A stretch of DNA of 64,000 nt from Micromonospora sp. Llam0 (GCF_003751085.1 NZ_RJJY01000002.1:1860001-1924000), one strand, 5' to 3'. Positions 10,426 through 19,575 are shown, numbered from the stretch's first letter. The notes: generated by a model not told the origin, from the letters alone. Program-made: numbers and translations.

Positions 10426-11411
10426 TGGCTGAGACACTCACTCTCGGCAAGGCGCTCAACGCCGGGCTGCGCAGGGCACTCGACAGCGACAGCAAGGTCG
10501 TCCTGATGGGCGAGGACGTCGGCAAGCTCGGCGGCGTCTTCCGGATCACCGATGGGCTGCAGAAGGACTTCGGCGAGGACCGGGTGATCGACACCCCGCT
10601 GGCCGAGTCCGGGATCATCGGCACCGCCGTCGGTCTGGCCATCCGTGGCTTCCGTCCGATCTGCGAGATCCAGTTCGACGGCTTCGTCTACCCGGCGTAC
10701 GACCAGATCGTGTCCCAGGTGGCCAAGATGCACTACCGGTCGCAGGGCAAGGTGAAGCTGCCGATCGTGATCCGGATCCCGTTCGGCGGCGGTATCGGCG
10801 CGGTGGAGCACCACTCCGAGTCGCCGGAAGCGTACTTCTCGCACACCGCTGGGCTGAAGGTCGTCGCCTGCTCCAACCCGCAGGACGCCTACACGATGAT
10901 CCAGCAGGCGGTGCTCTCCGACGACCCGATCATCTTCCTGGAGCCGAAGCGGCGGTACTGGGAGAAGGCGCCGGTCGAGCTGGAGGCGCCACCGGGTACG
11001 GCGTACCCGCTGCATGCCGCCCGCACCGTGCGGCCCGGCAGCGACGCGACGGTCCTCGCGTACGGGCCGATGGTGCGCACCGCTCTGGACGCGGCGACCG
11101 CCGCCGCCGAGGAGGGCCGCGAACTCGAGGTGATCGATTTGCGGTCGCTGTCCCCGCTGGACCTGGCCGGCACGTACGAGTCGGTCCGGCGGACCGGACG
11201 TTGCGTGGTGGTGCACGAGGCGCCGACGAATCTCGGTCTCGGTGCCGAGATCGCCGCCCGGATCACCGAGGAGTGCTTCTACTCCCTGGAGGCGCCGGTA
11301 CTGCGGGTGGGCGGCTTCAACACGCCGTACCCGGCTGCCCGCCTGGAGGAGGAGTACCTGCCGGACCTGGACCGGGTACTCGACGCCGTCGACCGCGCGT
11401 TCGGTTGGTGA
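10425..11411 (+). CDS. pdhB: 2-oxoacid dehydrogenase E1 component, beta subunit
   Basis: A 328-residue protein whose ATG overlaps the stop of pdhA (TGATG). It carries the transketolase pyrimidine-binding domain at the N-terminus (MAETLTLGKALNAGLRRAL, MGEDVGKLGGVF with the conserved Glu contacting ThDP, DTPLAESGIIGTAVGLA) and the transketolase C-terminal domain (IDLRSLSPLD, VVVHEA). Length and motifs are those of branched-chain E1 beta. It forms an alpha2beta2 heterotetramer with the upstream product. Confidence 0.93.
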   Translation: MAETLTLGKALNAGLRRALDSDSKVVLMGEDVGKLGGVFRITDGLQKDFGEDRVIDTPLAESGIIGTAVGLAIRGFRPICEIQFDGFVYPAYDQIVSQVAKMHYRSQGKVKLPIVIRIPFGGGIGAVEHHSESPEAYFSHTAGLKVVACSNPQDAYTMIQQAVLSDDPIIFLEPKRRYWEKAPVELEAPPGTAYPLHAARTVRPGSDATVLAYGPMVRTALDAATAAAEEGRELEVIDLRSLSPLDLAGTYESVRRTGRCVVVHEAPTNLGLGAEIAARITEECFYSLEAPVLRVGGFNTPYPAARLEEEYLPDLDRVLDAVDRAFGW

Positions 11412-11417
11412 GCGCCG

Positions 11418-12800
11418 ATGTCTCGGATCAAACAGTTCGACCTGCCCGATCTCGGCGAAGGCCTCACCGAGGGAGAAATCCTCAAGTGGCTCGTCCAGGT
11501 CGGCGACGTCATCGAGCTGAACCAGCCGATCGTCGAGGTGGAGACCGCGAAGGCCGCGGTGGAGATCCCCGCCAAATGGGGTGGGCAGGTGCAGGCCATC
11601 TTCCATCCGGAAGGCGCCACGGTCGAGGTCGGCACGGCGATCATCGCGATCGACACCGAGCCGGCCGCACCCGGCGCTGAACCGACCGGGCCGGCGCCGG
11701 CGCCGGCGCCGGCCCGACCCGAAGCGCCGCAGCCGGAGATCCCGCCGCCCGGTGGGGCGATCGAGCCAGGCATGATCGGCGGGCCGGCCCCCGGTGGTCG
11801 GACCGCCGTGCTGGTCGGCTACGGCCCGCGGACCACGGCGGCCAAGCGCCGGCCGCGCCGCACCACGGGCGAACTGGCCCAGCCCGCCGAACCGGTGCCG
11901 GCCGGACCTGGTCCGGCCGAGCCGGTGGCGAAAGCGCTGGCCAAGCCGCCGGTGCGCAAACTCGCCCGGGACCTCGGTGTCGACCTGGCCGGGCTGCCCG
12001 GCAGCGGTCCGCTCGGCTCGGTGACCCGGGACGACGTGCTCCGGGCCAGCGAGCAGGCCGGGTCGGCGCAGGCCGGGTCGGTCGCACCGCTGTCCGGCTC
12101 CGACCGCGAACAGCGGATCCCGGTCAAAGGGGTACGCAGGTTGACTGCGGAGAACATGGTCGCGTCGGCGTTCACCGCGCCGCACGTCACCGAGTTCCTC
12201 ACCGTCGACCTGACCAGATCGGTGAAGGCACTGGACCGAATCCGGAGCCAGCCCGGCTGGCAGGGGATCAAGGTCTCGCCGTTGCTGATGGTGGCTCGGG
12301 CGATGCTGCTGGCGGCACGCCGGCACCCGTTGGTGAACTCCACCTGGGCCGGCGACGAGATCGTGGTCAAGGAGTACGTGAATCTCGGCATCGCGGCGGC
12401 GACCGAGCGGGGCCTGATCGTGCCGAACATCAAGGACGCTGGGCGGCTGACCACTCGGGAACTCGCCGAGGCGATGGCCGACCTGGTTCGGACCGCGAAG
12501 GCGGGGCGGACCGCGCCGGCCGACATGGCCGGCGGCACGATGACCGTGACCAACGTCGGGGTGTTCGGAGTGGACAGTGGCACTCCGATCCTCCCGCCGG
12601 GCGAGGCGGCGGTCCTCGCGATCGGCACGATCCGCAAGGCACCCTGGGTACACAAGGAGAAGGTTCGGATACGCCAGGTAGCGACCCTGGCGCTGTCGTT
12701 CGACCATCGGATCATCGACGGCGAACTCGGCTCCGCCTTCCTGCGCGACGTCGGAGCGTTCCTGACCGACCCGGAGGCGGCGCTGCTCGCCTGGACCTGA
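11418..12800 (+). CDS. pdhC: Dihydrolipoamide acyltransferase E2 component
   Basis: A 460-residue protein with one N-terminal lipoyl domain (lipoyl-lysine K45 in VETAKAAVE), an Ala/Pro/Gly-rich linker, a peripheral subunit-binding domain at about residues 175-210 (VRKLARDLGVDLAGLPGSG), and the C-terminal acyltransferase domain with the catalytic motif DHRIIDG at about 428-434. Only a single lipoyl domain is present. ETAKA in place of the commoner ETDKA is typical of branched-chain E2 proteins in actinobacteria. It begins 6 bp after pdhB and ends the operon in front of a strong terminator. Confidence 0.94.
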   Translation: MSRIKQFDLPDLGEGLTEGEILKWLVQVGDVIELNQPIVEVETAKAAVEIPAKWGGQVQAIFHPEGATVEVGTAIIAIDTEPAAPGAEPTGPAPAPAPARPEAPQPEIPPPGGAIEPGMIGGPAPGGRTAVLVGYGPRTTAAKRRPRRTTGELAQPAEPVPAGPGPAEPVAKALAKPPVRKLARDLGVDLAGLPGSGPLGSVTRDDVLRASEQAGSAQAGSVAPLSGSDREQRIPVKGVRRLTAENMVASAFTAPHVTEFLTVDLTRSVKALDRIRSQPGWQGIKVSPLLMVARAMLLAARRHPLVNSTWAGDEIVVKEYVNLGIAAATERGLIVPNIKDAGRLTTRELAEAMADLVRTAKAGRTAPADMAGGTMTVTNVGVFGVDSGTPILPPGEAAVLAIGTIRKAPWVHKEKVRIRQVATLALSFDHRIIDGELGSAFLRDVGAFLTDPEAALLAWT

Positions 12801-12825
12801 TCAACCGACACTCGACGCGACTACG

Positions 12826-12861
12826 AACGGCGTCGCCACCGTCACTGGTGGCGACGCCGTT
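12826..12861 (+). terminator. Rho-independent-type terminator of the pdhABC operon
   Basis: A perfect 15-bp stem, AACGGCGTCGCCACC (12826-12840) and GGTGGCGACGCCGTT (12847-12861), with a 6-nt loop GTCACT, 25 bp after the pdhC stop codon. Confidence 0.88.
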
Positions 12862-12908
12862 CCTCGTATGGTCCTAATTATCCTCGGGCCAAACCCGGGT
12901 AGATCATG

Positions 12909-12944
12909 GATTCTTAGGCAAGTGGCGACTCTCACCTAAGAATC
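12909..12944 (+). promoter_or_regulatory. Perfect inverted repeat upstream of a 45-residue gene
   Basis: GATTCTTAGG (12909-12918) and CCTAAGAATC (12935-12944) are exact reverse complements separated by 16 nt. The arms are AT-rich in a very GC-rich region and lie about 80 bp before the ATG at 13025. They suit a dimeric regulator's operator better than a terminator, because the preceding operon already has one at 12826-12861. The cognate regulator is unknown. Confidence 0.5.
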
Positions 12945-13024
12945 ATTGGCAACCGAGAGCTTGGCGCGCTTCACTTGAGTTGACCGCCGAAGCGGTCGAC
13001 AGAAGATCCACAGGAGAGAGCACC

Positions 13025-13162
13025 ATGTCCATGATCGATCGCATCCGCCGCCACCGGGAAGCCAGCCGACGGACCCGGGCACTGGAGCGGGCGCTGCGCT
13101 CCACCGACTCGGCCGCCGTACGCGACGAGATCCGCGCCATCGCACAGCGCTACCACAGCTGA
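13025..13162 (+). CDS. Small basic helical protein (45 residues), function unknown
   Basis: Begins MSMIDRIRRHREASRRTRAL and continues as one amphipathic, Arg-rich helix ending in RAIAQRYHS. A good ribosome site (AGGAGAG, 7-8 nt before ATG) and a hairpin just after the stop support a real gene. It has its own candidate operator (12909-12944) and terminator (13164-13183), so it is a single-gene unit. I recall similar small proteins in other actinomycetes but cannot name a function. Nucleic-acid or membrane binding is possible from the charge pattern. Confidence 0.72.
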   Translation: MSMIDRIRRHREASRRTRALERALRSTDSAAVRDEIRAIAQRYHS

Positions 13163-13163
13163 A

Positions 13164-13183
13164 CGGACCGCCGTCACGGTCCG
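13164..13183 (+). terminator. Hairpin after the 45-residue gene
   Basis: CGGACCG (13164-13170), loop CCGTCA, CGGTCCG (13177-13183), beginning 2 bp after the stop codon. The following 13184-13497 holds no supported gene. It is the leader of the next gene, whose ribosome site is GGAGGAGG. Confidence 0.6.
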
Positions 13184-13497
13184 CTGTCCCGCGACACCTC
13201 CGCCACTTCGACGGCACCAGGATTCCTCCGTTGCGGGATCGCCCGGTACGGTGGGCTCGGTCGCCGTCAGGTCGATCCGGCGCGCTGGAGACCAGAACCG
13301 GTCGGCAGCCGCCGGACGGCCAGCCGGCACACCCAGGCTGGTAGTGCAGACAGCCAGCCGGGCCCGCCTGGCCACGGTGGCAGCAGAGCCACCGCAGGTC
13401 GGGTGAGCCCGCCCGGCCGGTCCACCGGTGTCCCTGGTCGACCGACCAGCCAGGTCGGCGGCACCGGCGCGGCTGACATGTCATGGAGGAGGCGCAC

Positions 13498-15426
13498 ATG
13501 ACGTCCGAGGGCACGCAGCATCCCGGCCAGGAGCCGGAGGAGGCGGGTGTCGGCGGACCCGCGCCATACGGCAGCAGCCAGCCGCAACGCGGCGCGGCAC
13601 CCGATCCCGGCGACCCAGGTGCCGGACACCAGTCCGAGCAGTGGGCACCGGCCGGTGGCGGTTGGCGGACCGGATTCGGCGACCATCCGGGCGGCGCTGG
13701 CTACCCGGCGCCGCCGCCCTACCCCGCCCCACCCGGCATTCCGGCACCCGGCATTCCGCCGGCCGAGCCCTGGTCGCCCCAGCAAGCCTGGCGGACCGAC
13801 CCGGAGCGGCCCGTGACGCCGGCTCCCGCGCCGCCACCCCCCGCCGTGCCGCCGGCTGCCGCAGGGTTCGGCGAACTGCCACAGCGTCAGCCGGAGCCGC
13901 AACAGCAACCCGAGCCGTTCCGCCGACCGGATGCGCAACAGCAACCCGAGCCGCCGGAACCACCGCGATTCGCTCCGGGGCCGCCGTCGGAGTCGCCACG
14001 GCCCGGCGGGGCGCTACCGTTCTCACCGTCCGGCCCGACGCCACTGCCGCCCCAGGAGACCCGGGTGCCCGGTGCGTCACTGGCGGCCGCCCTCGGCGGC
14101 GCCCCGATGCCGCCCGATCCGCTGCAGGCTCCGCACGTTCCGCCGCAGCAGGCCCCGCACGTACAGCAGCAGGCTCCGCCCGTACCGCCGCAGCAGGCTC
14201 CGCCCGTACCGCAACAACGTGGTCCGTACCCTGACCCGGCACTTGCCGACGCCCGCCCGGGCTTTCCCGGGTCCGGGCAACCAGGCGGCGAAGCCGGCGG
14301 CCCGGAGCCAGCCGCCGGACCGCCGGTACCGGCTGGTCCTGGGGTCGAGCAGCACCGTCCGGCGGCCGCGACAGCCGGCAGCACCGGCCGAGCGGTGACC
14401 GCCACCGCGGCCGTGCCCAGCACCAGCCGAGTCGCCCCGCCGACGGACCCGTCGGCGCTGCCCACCGGTCGGGCGCCGGCCCAACCCCGCGTCTACGGCC
14501 GGCCGGCCGGTGGTGCCGCACCAGCCGCCGAGCAGCACCCCGAACAGTTCGGCCAGCGGCCCCAGCAGCCCGGCCAGAACGGCGTTCCGTTCGCACCACC
14601 CGGCTCGCCGGTCCCCATGCCGGAGCACAATCCCGGGCTGCCTCCGCTGACACCGCGCCGTCCCGGCCAGGTCGCACCGCCGTTCGGTGCCCGACCGACG
14701 CCGGACGGGGCACCGGACGGCCCCGGTCCCGACGCTGCTGCGCTCGCGCTGCCACACCTGAGCACCGGGGCGCACATCCAGCCCAGCTCACCGCCGGAGC
14801 CGGTGCACGGATACCGACCGGCCGGTGCGCCGCCGTACGGTGATCTCGTCGACTCCGGCAACGCCGGGGCGGGTCACTGGAACCGTCCCGACACGGCTGG
14901 CCGGCAGCACCCGCCCGGCCCCGGCCAGCAAGGAGCGGCACCGGCCGCCGACGGCGCACCGCCGGCCGGCCAGTGGGAGCCGTCCGATCCGGAACAGAAC
15001 CGGTTCGACGCGTTCCGGCCGGATGCGGCAGAACCGGCCGCTGAGGAGGCCAAAGCGGAGCCGGCCCCCCAGGTCCGCAACGGACGGGTACTCGTCGCGG
15101 TCTTCGTCGCAGCCGTGCTGCTGGTGGGAATCCCGATGTCACTGGTCTGGCTCATCACCCGGCCCGGGGAGCAGCCGTTCAATCCGGCCGTCGGCGACTG
15201 TGTGAAGCAGTCGGGCAACACCGCCGCACCGGCCAACTGCGCCGAGCCGGGCGTGTACCAGGTCATCGCCAAGGTCGATCAGCTCGAGCAGTGCGACGAC
15301 CCGACCGCCCCGCACATCGAGATCCCGGCGGACTCGGGCCGGGCCCAGGTCCTCTGCCTGCAGGCGGCCGCGACCGAACCGGACCCGCAGAGCAGTGCCG
15401 ACGCCGGCGAGGAAGCCACCGAGTGA
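13498..15426 (+). CDS. LppU/SCO3897-like protein with long Pro-rich cytoplasmic domain
   Basis: A 642-residue protein. Residues 1 to ~525 are Pro/Gly/Gln-rich low complexity. A single membrane segment follows (VLVAVFVAAVLLVGIPMSLVWLI, about 530-555), then about 90 extracellular residues. These include GDCV, a second Cys in ANCAEPGVYQVIAKV and further Cys residues, the pattern of LppU/SCO3897-like domains. The ATG at 13498 was chosen for its GGAGGAGG site. Another ATG 15 nt upstream would place that site inside the gene. It overlaps the next gene by 4 bp, which suggests coupling to the thioredoxin-like protein. The function is unknown. The disulfide-prone outer domain next to a thioredoxin-fold gene may be meaningful. 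Confidence 0.75.
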   Translation: MTSEGTQHPGQEPEEAGVGGPAPYGSSQPQRGAAPDPGDPGAGHQSEQWAPAGGGWRTGFGDHPGGAGYPAPPPYPAPPGIPAPGIPPAEPWSPQQAWRTDPERPVTPAPAPPPPAVPPAAAGFGELPQRQPEPQQQPEPFRRPDAQQQPEPPEPPRFAPGPPSESPRPGGALPFSPSGPTPLPPQETRVPGASLAAALGGAPMPPDPLQAPHVPPQQAPHVQQQAPPVPPQQAPPVPQQRGPYPDPALADARPGFPGSGQPGGEAGGPEPAAGPPVPAGPGVEQHRPAAATAGSTGRAVTATAAVPSTSRVAPPTDPSALPTGRAPAQPRVYGRPAGGAAPAAEQHPEQFGQRPQQPGQNGVPFAPPGSPVPMPEHNPGLPPLTPRRPGQVAPPFGARPTPDGAPDGPGPDAAALALPHLSTGAHIQPSSPPEPVHGYRPAGAPPYGDLVDSGNAGAGHWNRPDTAGRQHPPGPGQQGAAPAADGAPPAGQWEPSDPEQNRFDAFRPDAAEPAAEEAKAEPAPQVRNGRVLVAVFVAAVLLVGIPMSLVWLITRPGEQPFNPAVGDCVKQSGNTAAPANCAEPGVYQVIAKVDQLEQCDDPTAPHIEIPADSGRAQVLCLQAAATEPDPQSSADAGEEATE

Positions 15427-17258
15427 CCGCACCCCGCGTCCGGGCACCCGAACTGAACGGTCGACAGTGGCTGAACACCGACGGCCGTGAACTCGGCCTA
15501 CGGGATCTGCGTGGGCGGATCGTCCTGTTGGACTTCTGGACCTTCTGCTGCGTCAACTGTCTGCACGTGCTCGACGAACTGCGACCGCTGGAGGGGAAGT
15601 ACGCCGACGTCCTGGTGGTGATCGGGGTGCACTCGCCGAAGTTCGCCCACGAACGGAATCCGGCGGCGGTGGCGGCCGCAGTGGAGCGGTACGGGGTGAG
15701 CCACCCGGTGCTCGACGACCCGGAGCTGGACATGTGGCAGCAGTACGCCGCACGGGCCTGGCCGACCCTGGTACTGGTCGACCCGGAGGGCTACGTCGTC
15801 GCCACCATGGCCGGCGAAGGACACGCCGACGGTCTGGCCAGGGAGATCGACCAGCTGATCCGAACGCACGAGGCGAAGGGCACGCTGCGCCGGGGCGACG
15901 GCCCGTACCTGCCGCCGACGCCGGCCGACACCACCCTGCGCTTCCCCGGCAAGGCGGTGGCGTTCGACGACGGCGCTCTGCTGGTCTCCGACTCGGCCCG
16001 GCATCAGCTGGTGGAGCTCGAACCGGACGGTGAGACCGTCCGTCGTCGGATCGGCACCGGCGAGCGCGGCCGTGCCGACGGATCCGCCCGGTCCGCGACG
16101 TTCAGCGAACCGCAGGGGCTGCTCCGGCTACCGGCCGACGTCGCCGCCGTGGCCGGGTACGACATCGTGGTCGCGGACACCGTCAACCATCTGCTGCGTG
16201 GCCTGCGGTACGCCACCGGGGAGGTACACACGGTTGCCGGCTCCGGCCGCCAGTGGCGCTCGACGGTGGACTACCACCCGCACGACGCCCGCGCCGTCGA
16301 CCTCTCCTCGCCCTGGGACCTGGCCTGGTACGACGGCAAGGTGATCGTCGCCATGGCCGGCATCCACCAGCTCTGGTGGTTCGACCCGGTGACCCGCACC
16401 GCCGGCATGTACGCCGGCACCACCGTGGAGTCGCTGCGCGACGGCCCGATCCCGGACGTCTGGCTGGCTCAGCCGTCCGGCCTCGCCACCAGCGTCGACG
16501 GCCACCAGCTGTGGATCGCCGACAGCGAGACCAGTGCGCTGCGCCGGCTCGCCGACGGTGAGCTGCGTACCGTCGTCGGGCAGGGCCTGTTCGACTTCGG
16601 CCAGGTCGACGGGGCGGCGACCGACGCGCTGCTGCAGCACCCGCTCGGTGTGTGCGCACTCGCGGACGGCTCGGTGCTGGTGGCGGACACCTACAACGGC
16701 GCGGTCCGCCGCTACGACCCGGCCACCGACCGGGTGTCCACGGTGACCGACGGTCTGGCGGAGCCGAGTGACGTACTGGTGACCGCGGACGGCACCGTGT
16801 GGGTGGTGGAGTCGGCGGCGCACCGGCTCACCCGGCTGGCCCCGGGTGCCCTGTCGGCGGCCGGCGCCACGGTCGTCGGTGCCCGGCGCCGCACCGAGCG
16901 TCCGCCGACGCTGATCGCACCGGGTGAACTGTCGCTCGAGGTGGTGTTCACTCCGGCGCCCGGCCAGAAGCTGGATGCCAGTTTCGGCCCGGCGACCCGG
17001 CTGGAGGTCTCGGCCGACCCACCGGAACTGCTGCTCGACGGGGCAGGCAGCGACACCGGGCTGACCCGGCGGCTGGTCGTCGACCCGACGGTGGCCGCCG
17101 GCGTGTTGCAGGTGGTCGCCCAGGCGGCGACCTGCGACGCGGACACCGAGCACGCCGCCTGCCACCTGACCCGGCAGGACTGGGGAGTGCCGGTACGGAT
17201 CGACCCGGCCGGGGCTGGTCGGTTGCCGCTGATCCTGCGCGGAGTCGACGCACACTGA
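15423..17258 (+). CDS. Thioredoxin-like/NHL-repeat protein (NHLRC2-type)
   Basis: A 611-residue protein from a GTG overlapping the previous stop (GTGA). Residues ~10-150 form a thioredoxin/TlpA-like domain with the active site CVNC (C43-C46, inside FCCVNC) and the conserved proline in WPTLVLVDPEG. Residues ~165-490 contain repeated NHL blades (GLADTVNHLLRGL-, WIADSETSALRRL-, LVADTYNGAVRRYD-type units). A C-terminal beta-rich domain follows. No signal peptide is seen, so it is probably cytoplasmic. The Trx-NHL fusion is the layout of NHLRC2. Its substrate is unknown. Confidence 0.85.
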   Translation: MTAPRVRAPELNGRQWLNTDGRELGLRDLRGRIVLLDFWTFCCVNCLHVLDELRPLEGKYADVLVVIGVHSPKFAHERNPAAVAAAVERYGVSHPVLDDPELDMWQQYAARAWPTLVLVDPEGYVVATMAGEGHADGLAREIDQLIRTHEAKGTLRRGDGPYLPPTPADTTLRFPGKAVAFDDGALLVSDSARHQLVELEPDGETVRRRIGTGERGRADGSARSATFSEPQGLLRLPADVAAVAGYDIVVADTVNHLLRGLRYATGEVHTVAGSGRQWRSTVDYHPHDARAVDLSSPWDLAWYDGKVIVAMAGIHQLWWFDPVTRTAGMYAGTTVESLRDGPIPDVWLAQPSGLATSVDGHQLWIADSETSALRRLADGELRTVVGQGLFDFGQVDGAATDALLQHPLGVCALADGSVLVADTYNGAVRRYDPATDRVSTVTDGLAEPSDVLVTADGTVWVVESAAHRLTRLAPGALSAAGATVVGARRRTERPPTLIAPGELSLEVVFTPAPGQKLDASFGPATRLEVSADPPELLLDGAGSDTGLTRRLVVDPTVAAGVLQVVAQAATCDADTEHAACHLTRQDWGVPVRIDPAGAGRLPLILRGVDAH

Positions 17259-17274
17259 CCGCTGACCGTTACCG

Positions 17275-17292
17275 CTGCCGGCTGGCCGGCAG
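17275..17292. terminator. Bidirectional hairpin between convergent genes
   Basis: CTGCCGG (17275-17281), loop CTGG, CCGGCAG (17286-17292). It sits between the NHL gene (rightward) and pxpA (leftward), and the last base abuts the pxpA stop. Confidence 0.6.
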
Positions 17293-18042
17293 TCAGACGA
17301 AGGCGGCGAGGCGCTGACCGTCCGCGCGCAGTGCGGCGCGAATCCGTCCGGCCAACTCGACCGCGCCGGGAGTGTCACCGTGCAGGCAGATCGACTCGAC
17401 CGGACAGGCAACGGTGCTGCCGTCGGTGGCGGCGACACTGTGCTGCCGGGCCAGGGACACCGCCTGCCCGACGACCCTGTCCGGGTCGCCGAGCAGCGCG
17501 CCCGGGTCCGATCGGGGTACCAGCCGACCGTCGGGCAGGTAGCCACGGTCGGCGAAACCCTCGGCGACGGCCCGCAGCCCGGCACCGGCGGCGAGCTGTC
17601 CGAGGACCGAGCCCGGCAGGCAGAGGACCGGCAGCGCGGGGTCGTAGTCGACCACCGCGGCGACGACGGCGGCGGCCTGCGCCTCATCCACGCAGGCCGT
17701 GTTGTACAGCGCGCCGTGCGGCTTGACGTAGCGGACCCGGGTCCCGGCCACCCGACAGAAGCCGTCCAGCGCGGCGATCTGGTAGAGCACGTCGTCGCGC
17801 AACTCGTCAAAGCGGTAGTCGATCCGCCGCCGCCCGAAGCCGGCCAGGTCGCGGTAGCCGACCTGGGCTCCGACGGCGACGGCCCGCTCGGCGGCGGCCG
17901 TGCAGATACGGCGCATCGTCACCGGGTCGCCGGCGTGGAAACCGCAGGCGACGTTCGCGGAGGTCACCACGTCCAGCAACGCCTCGTCGTCGCCGAGACG
18001 CCAGACGCCGAAGCCCTCACCGAGGTCCGCGTTGAGATCCAT
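17293..18042 (-). CDS. pxpA: 5-oxoprolinase subunit A (LamB/YcsF family)
   Basis: A 249-residue protein beginning MDLNADLGEGFGVW, the family hallmark. Further family motifs are ANVACGFHAGDP, VKPHGALYN and CLHGDTPGA. With PxpB and PxpC it hydrolyses 5-oxo-L-proline to glutamate using ATP. The ATG at 18042 is chosen because the conserved motif starts there. The frame extends upstream only through pxpC sequence. It overlaps the end of pxpC by 26 bp and is the last gene of the leftward pxpB-pxpC-pxpA operon. Confidence 0.94.
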   Translation of the reverse strand: MDLNADLGEGFGVWRLGDDEALLDVVTSANVACGFHAGDPVTMRRICTAAAERAVAVGAQVGYRDLAGFGRRRIDYRFDELRDDVLYQIAALDGFCRVAGTRVRYVKPHGALYNTACVDEAQAAAVVAAVVDYDPALPVLCLPGSVLGQLAAGAGLRAVAEGFADRGYLPDGRLVPRSDPGALLGDPDRVVGQAVSLARQHSVAATDGSTVACPVESICLHGDTPGAVELAGRIRAALRADGQRLAAFV

Positions 18043-18886
18043 GGAACCGCACAGTAGTACCGGGCCGCGCCTGGGCCAGCGGGGTGACGTCGTCGACGAC
18101 ACCGACCACCGGGTATCCGCCGGTGGTCGGATGGTCGGCGAGGAAGACCAGTGGCTGTCCGTCGGCGGGCACCTGGACCGCGCCGAGCACCAACCCTTCA
18201 CTGGGTAGTTCGTCGCGCACGGTCCGTGTCAACGGAGCGCCGGTCAGTCGGACACCGATCCGGTTGCTCAGCGGGCTGACCTCGTACCCGGTGGTGAGCA
18301 GCCGCTGGACCGCCTCCTCGGTGAACCAGTCCGCCCGTGGCCCGAGCCGGACGGTGAGCCGGACCGGGACGGCCGGCGCGGACCAGGGCACCGCGTCGGC
18401 TGTGGCTCGGACCAATGCCGCTGGCGGCGGTGCGGTGCCGACCGGCAGTACGTCGCCGTCGCGTACGGTCGGCGGTCCGATGCCGGCGAGCGTGTCGGTG
18501 GACCGGCTACCGAGCACCGCCGGTACGGCGATCCCGCCGGCGACCGCGAGATAGCTGCGGACGCCGTACCGGGCCGGGCCGACCTCGACCACGGCATCCG
18601 GCGGCACCGGCGTCGAGGTGAGGAAGCCACCGGACCGGCCGGCGATCCGGACCGTTGCCGGCGCCCCGGCGAGTGCGACCCAGCCGCCGGTACGCAACCG
18701 CAGCGTGCAGCCGGTCAGGGTGATCTCCAGGCCGGCGGCGTCGGGCGGGTTGCCGACCAGCCGGTTGGCCAGCGCCAACGCCGGCTGGTCGAGCGCACCG
18801 GCCCGGGGTACGCCCAGGTGCGCCCAGCCGTACCGGCCGCGGTCCTGCACGGTGGTGAGCGCGCCGGCCCGGATCACCTCGATCAT
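18017..18886 (-). CDS. pxpC: 5-oxoprolinase subunit C (KipA/AHS2, carboxyltransferase-like)
   Basis: A 289-residue protein starting MIEVIRAGALTTVQDRGRYG, the AHS2 domain signature, with GVPRAGALDQPALALANRL and the AGLEIT motif following. It completes the PxpABC enzyme. It overlaps pxpB by 4 bp (ATGA) and pxpA by 26 bp, indicating translational coupling. It was formerly annotated in many genomes as biotin-dependent carboxyltransferase or urea amidolyase-related. Confidence 0.93.
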   Translation of the reverse strand: MIEVIRAGALTTVQDRGRYGWAHLGVPRAGALDQPALALANRLVGNPPDAAGLEITLTGCTLRLRTGGWVALAGAPATVRIAGRSGGFLTSTPVPPDAVVEVGPARYGVRSYLAVAGGIAVPAVLGSRSTDTLAGIGPPTVRDGDVLPVGTAPPPAALVRATADAVPWSAPAVPVRLTVRLGPRADWFTEEAVQRLLTTGYEVSPLSNRIGVRLTGAPLTRTVRDELPSEGLVLGAVQVPADGQPLVFLADHPTTGGYPVVGVVDDVTPLAQARPGTTVRFHGSQRGPR

Positions 18887-19575
18887 CGGTCCGTCCCGGT
18901 CCCGGCCGGTGCCTGCGGTATGGCCGGCCCGGTTGCGGTCAGCCGGACCCTGGTGCCGGGGGCCAGCGTCGCGGGCGGCTCCCGGTCCAGGTCGAACAGC
19001 ACCAGGTGGGTACGCCCGACCAACTGCCAGCCGCCGGGCGACGCGGTCGGGTAGATGCCGGCGTATTCACCGGCCAGGGCCACCGAGCCGGCCGGGACGG
19101 CGGGGCGGGGCGTGGCCCGGCGGGACACGCTCCACCGCCTGGGCAGGCCGGTCAGGTATCCGAAGCCGGGCGCGAAGCCGCAGAACGCCACGGTGAACTC
19201 GATCCGGGTCAGCCGGTCCACGACGTCGGCCACGGCGATGCCCCACTGCCCGGCGACGTCGGCCAGGTCTGGGCCGTCGAACCGGACCGGTACGGTGATC
19301 CGCCGTCCGGTGTCGGCGACCGCCTCGGCCGCCGCCGGTCGCCAGCCGGCGAGTTGGCTGGCGGTCAGCGCGGGGTCCGGCAGGCCGTCGAGCAGGATGG
19401 TCCGGGCTCCGGGGACGATCTCGGCCGCCCGCAGTTCGCCGCGTTCGCGGCGCCGGCTCAGCTCGGCGCGCCAAGCGTCGACAGGGCCGGGTTCGCCGTC
19501 CCCGGGTGGCACGGCGCCAGCCGGTGCCGCCCATTCGAGCAGTAGCGCGTGCCGGCCGACCGGGTAGATCCGCAT
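18883..19575 (-). CDS. pxpB: 5-oxoprolinase subunit B (KipI/AHS1)
   Basis: A 230-residue AHS1-family protein. The N-terminus reads MRIYPVGRHALLLEW. The central VPVRFDGPDLADVA and the FCGFAPGFGYLTGLP signature are conserved in the family, followed by GGWQLVGRTHLVLFD. It is first in the leftward pxpBCA operon. The 96-bp gap to the divergent HlyIII gene must hold its promoter. No clear -10/-35 pair was identified on that strand. Confidence 0.93.
   Translation of the reverse strand: MRIYPVGRHALLLEWAAPAGAVPPGDGEPGPVDAWRAELSRRRERGELRAAEIVPGARTILLDGLPDPALTASQLAGWRPAAAEAVADTGRRITVPVRFDGPDLADVAGQWGIAVADVVDRLTRIEFTVAFCGFAPGFGYLTGLPRRWSVSRRATPRPAVPAGSVALAGEYAGIYPTASPGGWQLVGRTHLVLFDLDREPPATLAPGTRVRLTATGPAIPQAPAGTGTDR

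Noticed and set aside
10335..12707. A 790-codon minus-strand open frame across pdhB and pdhC
   Set aside because: Antisense shadow of two well-defined enzyme genes, with no conserved domains.
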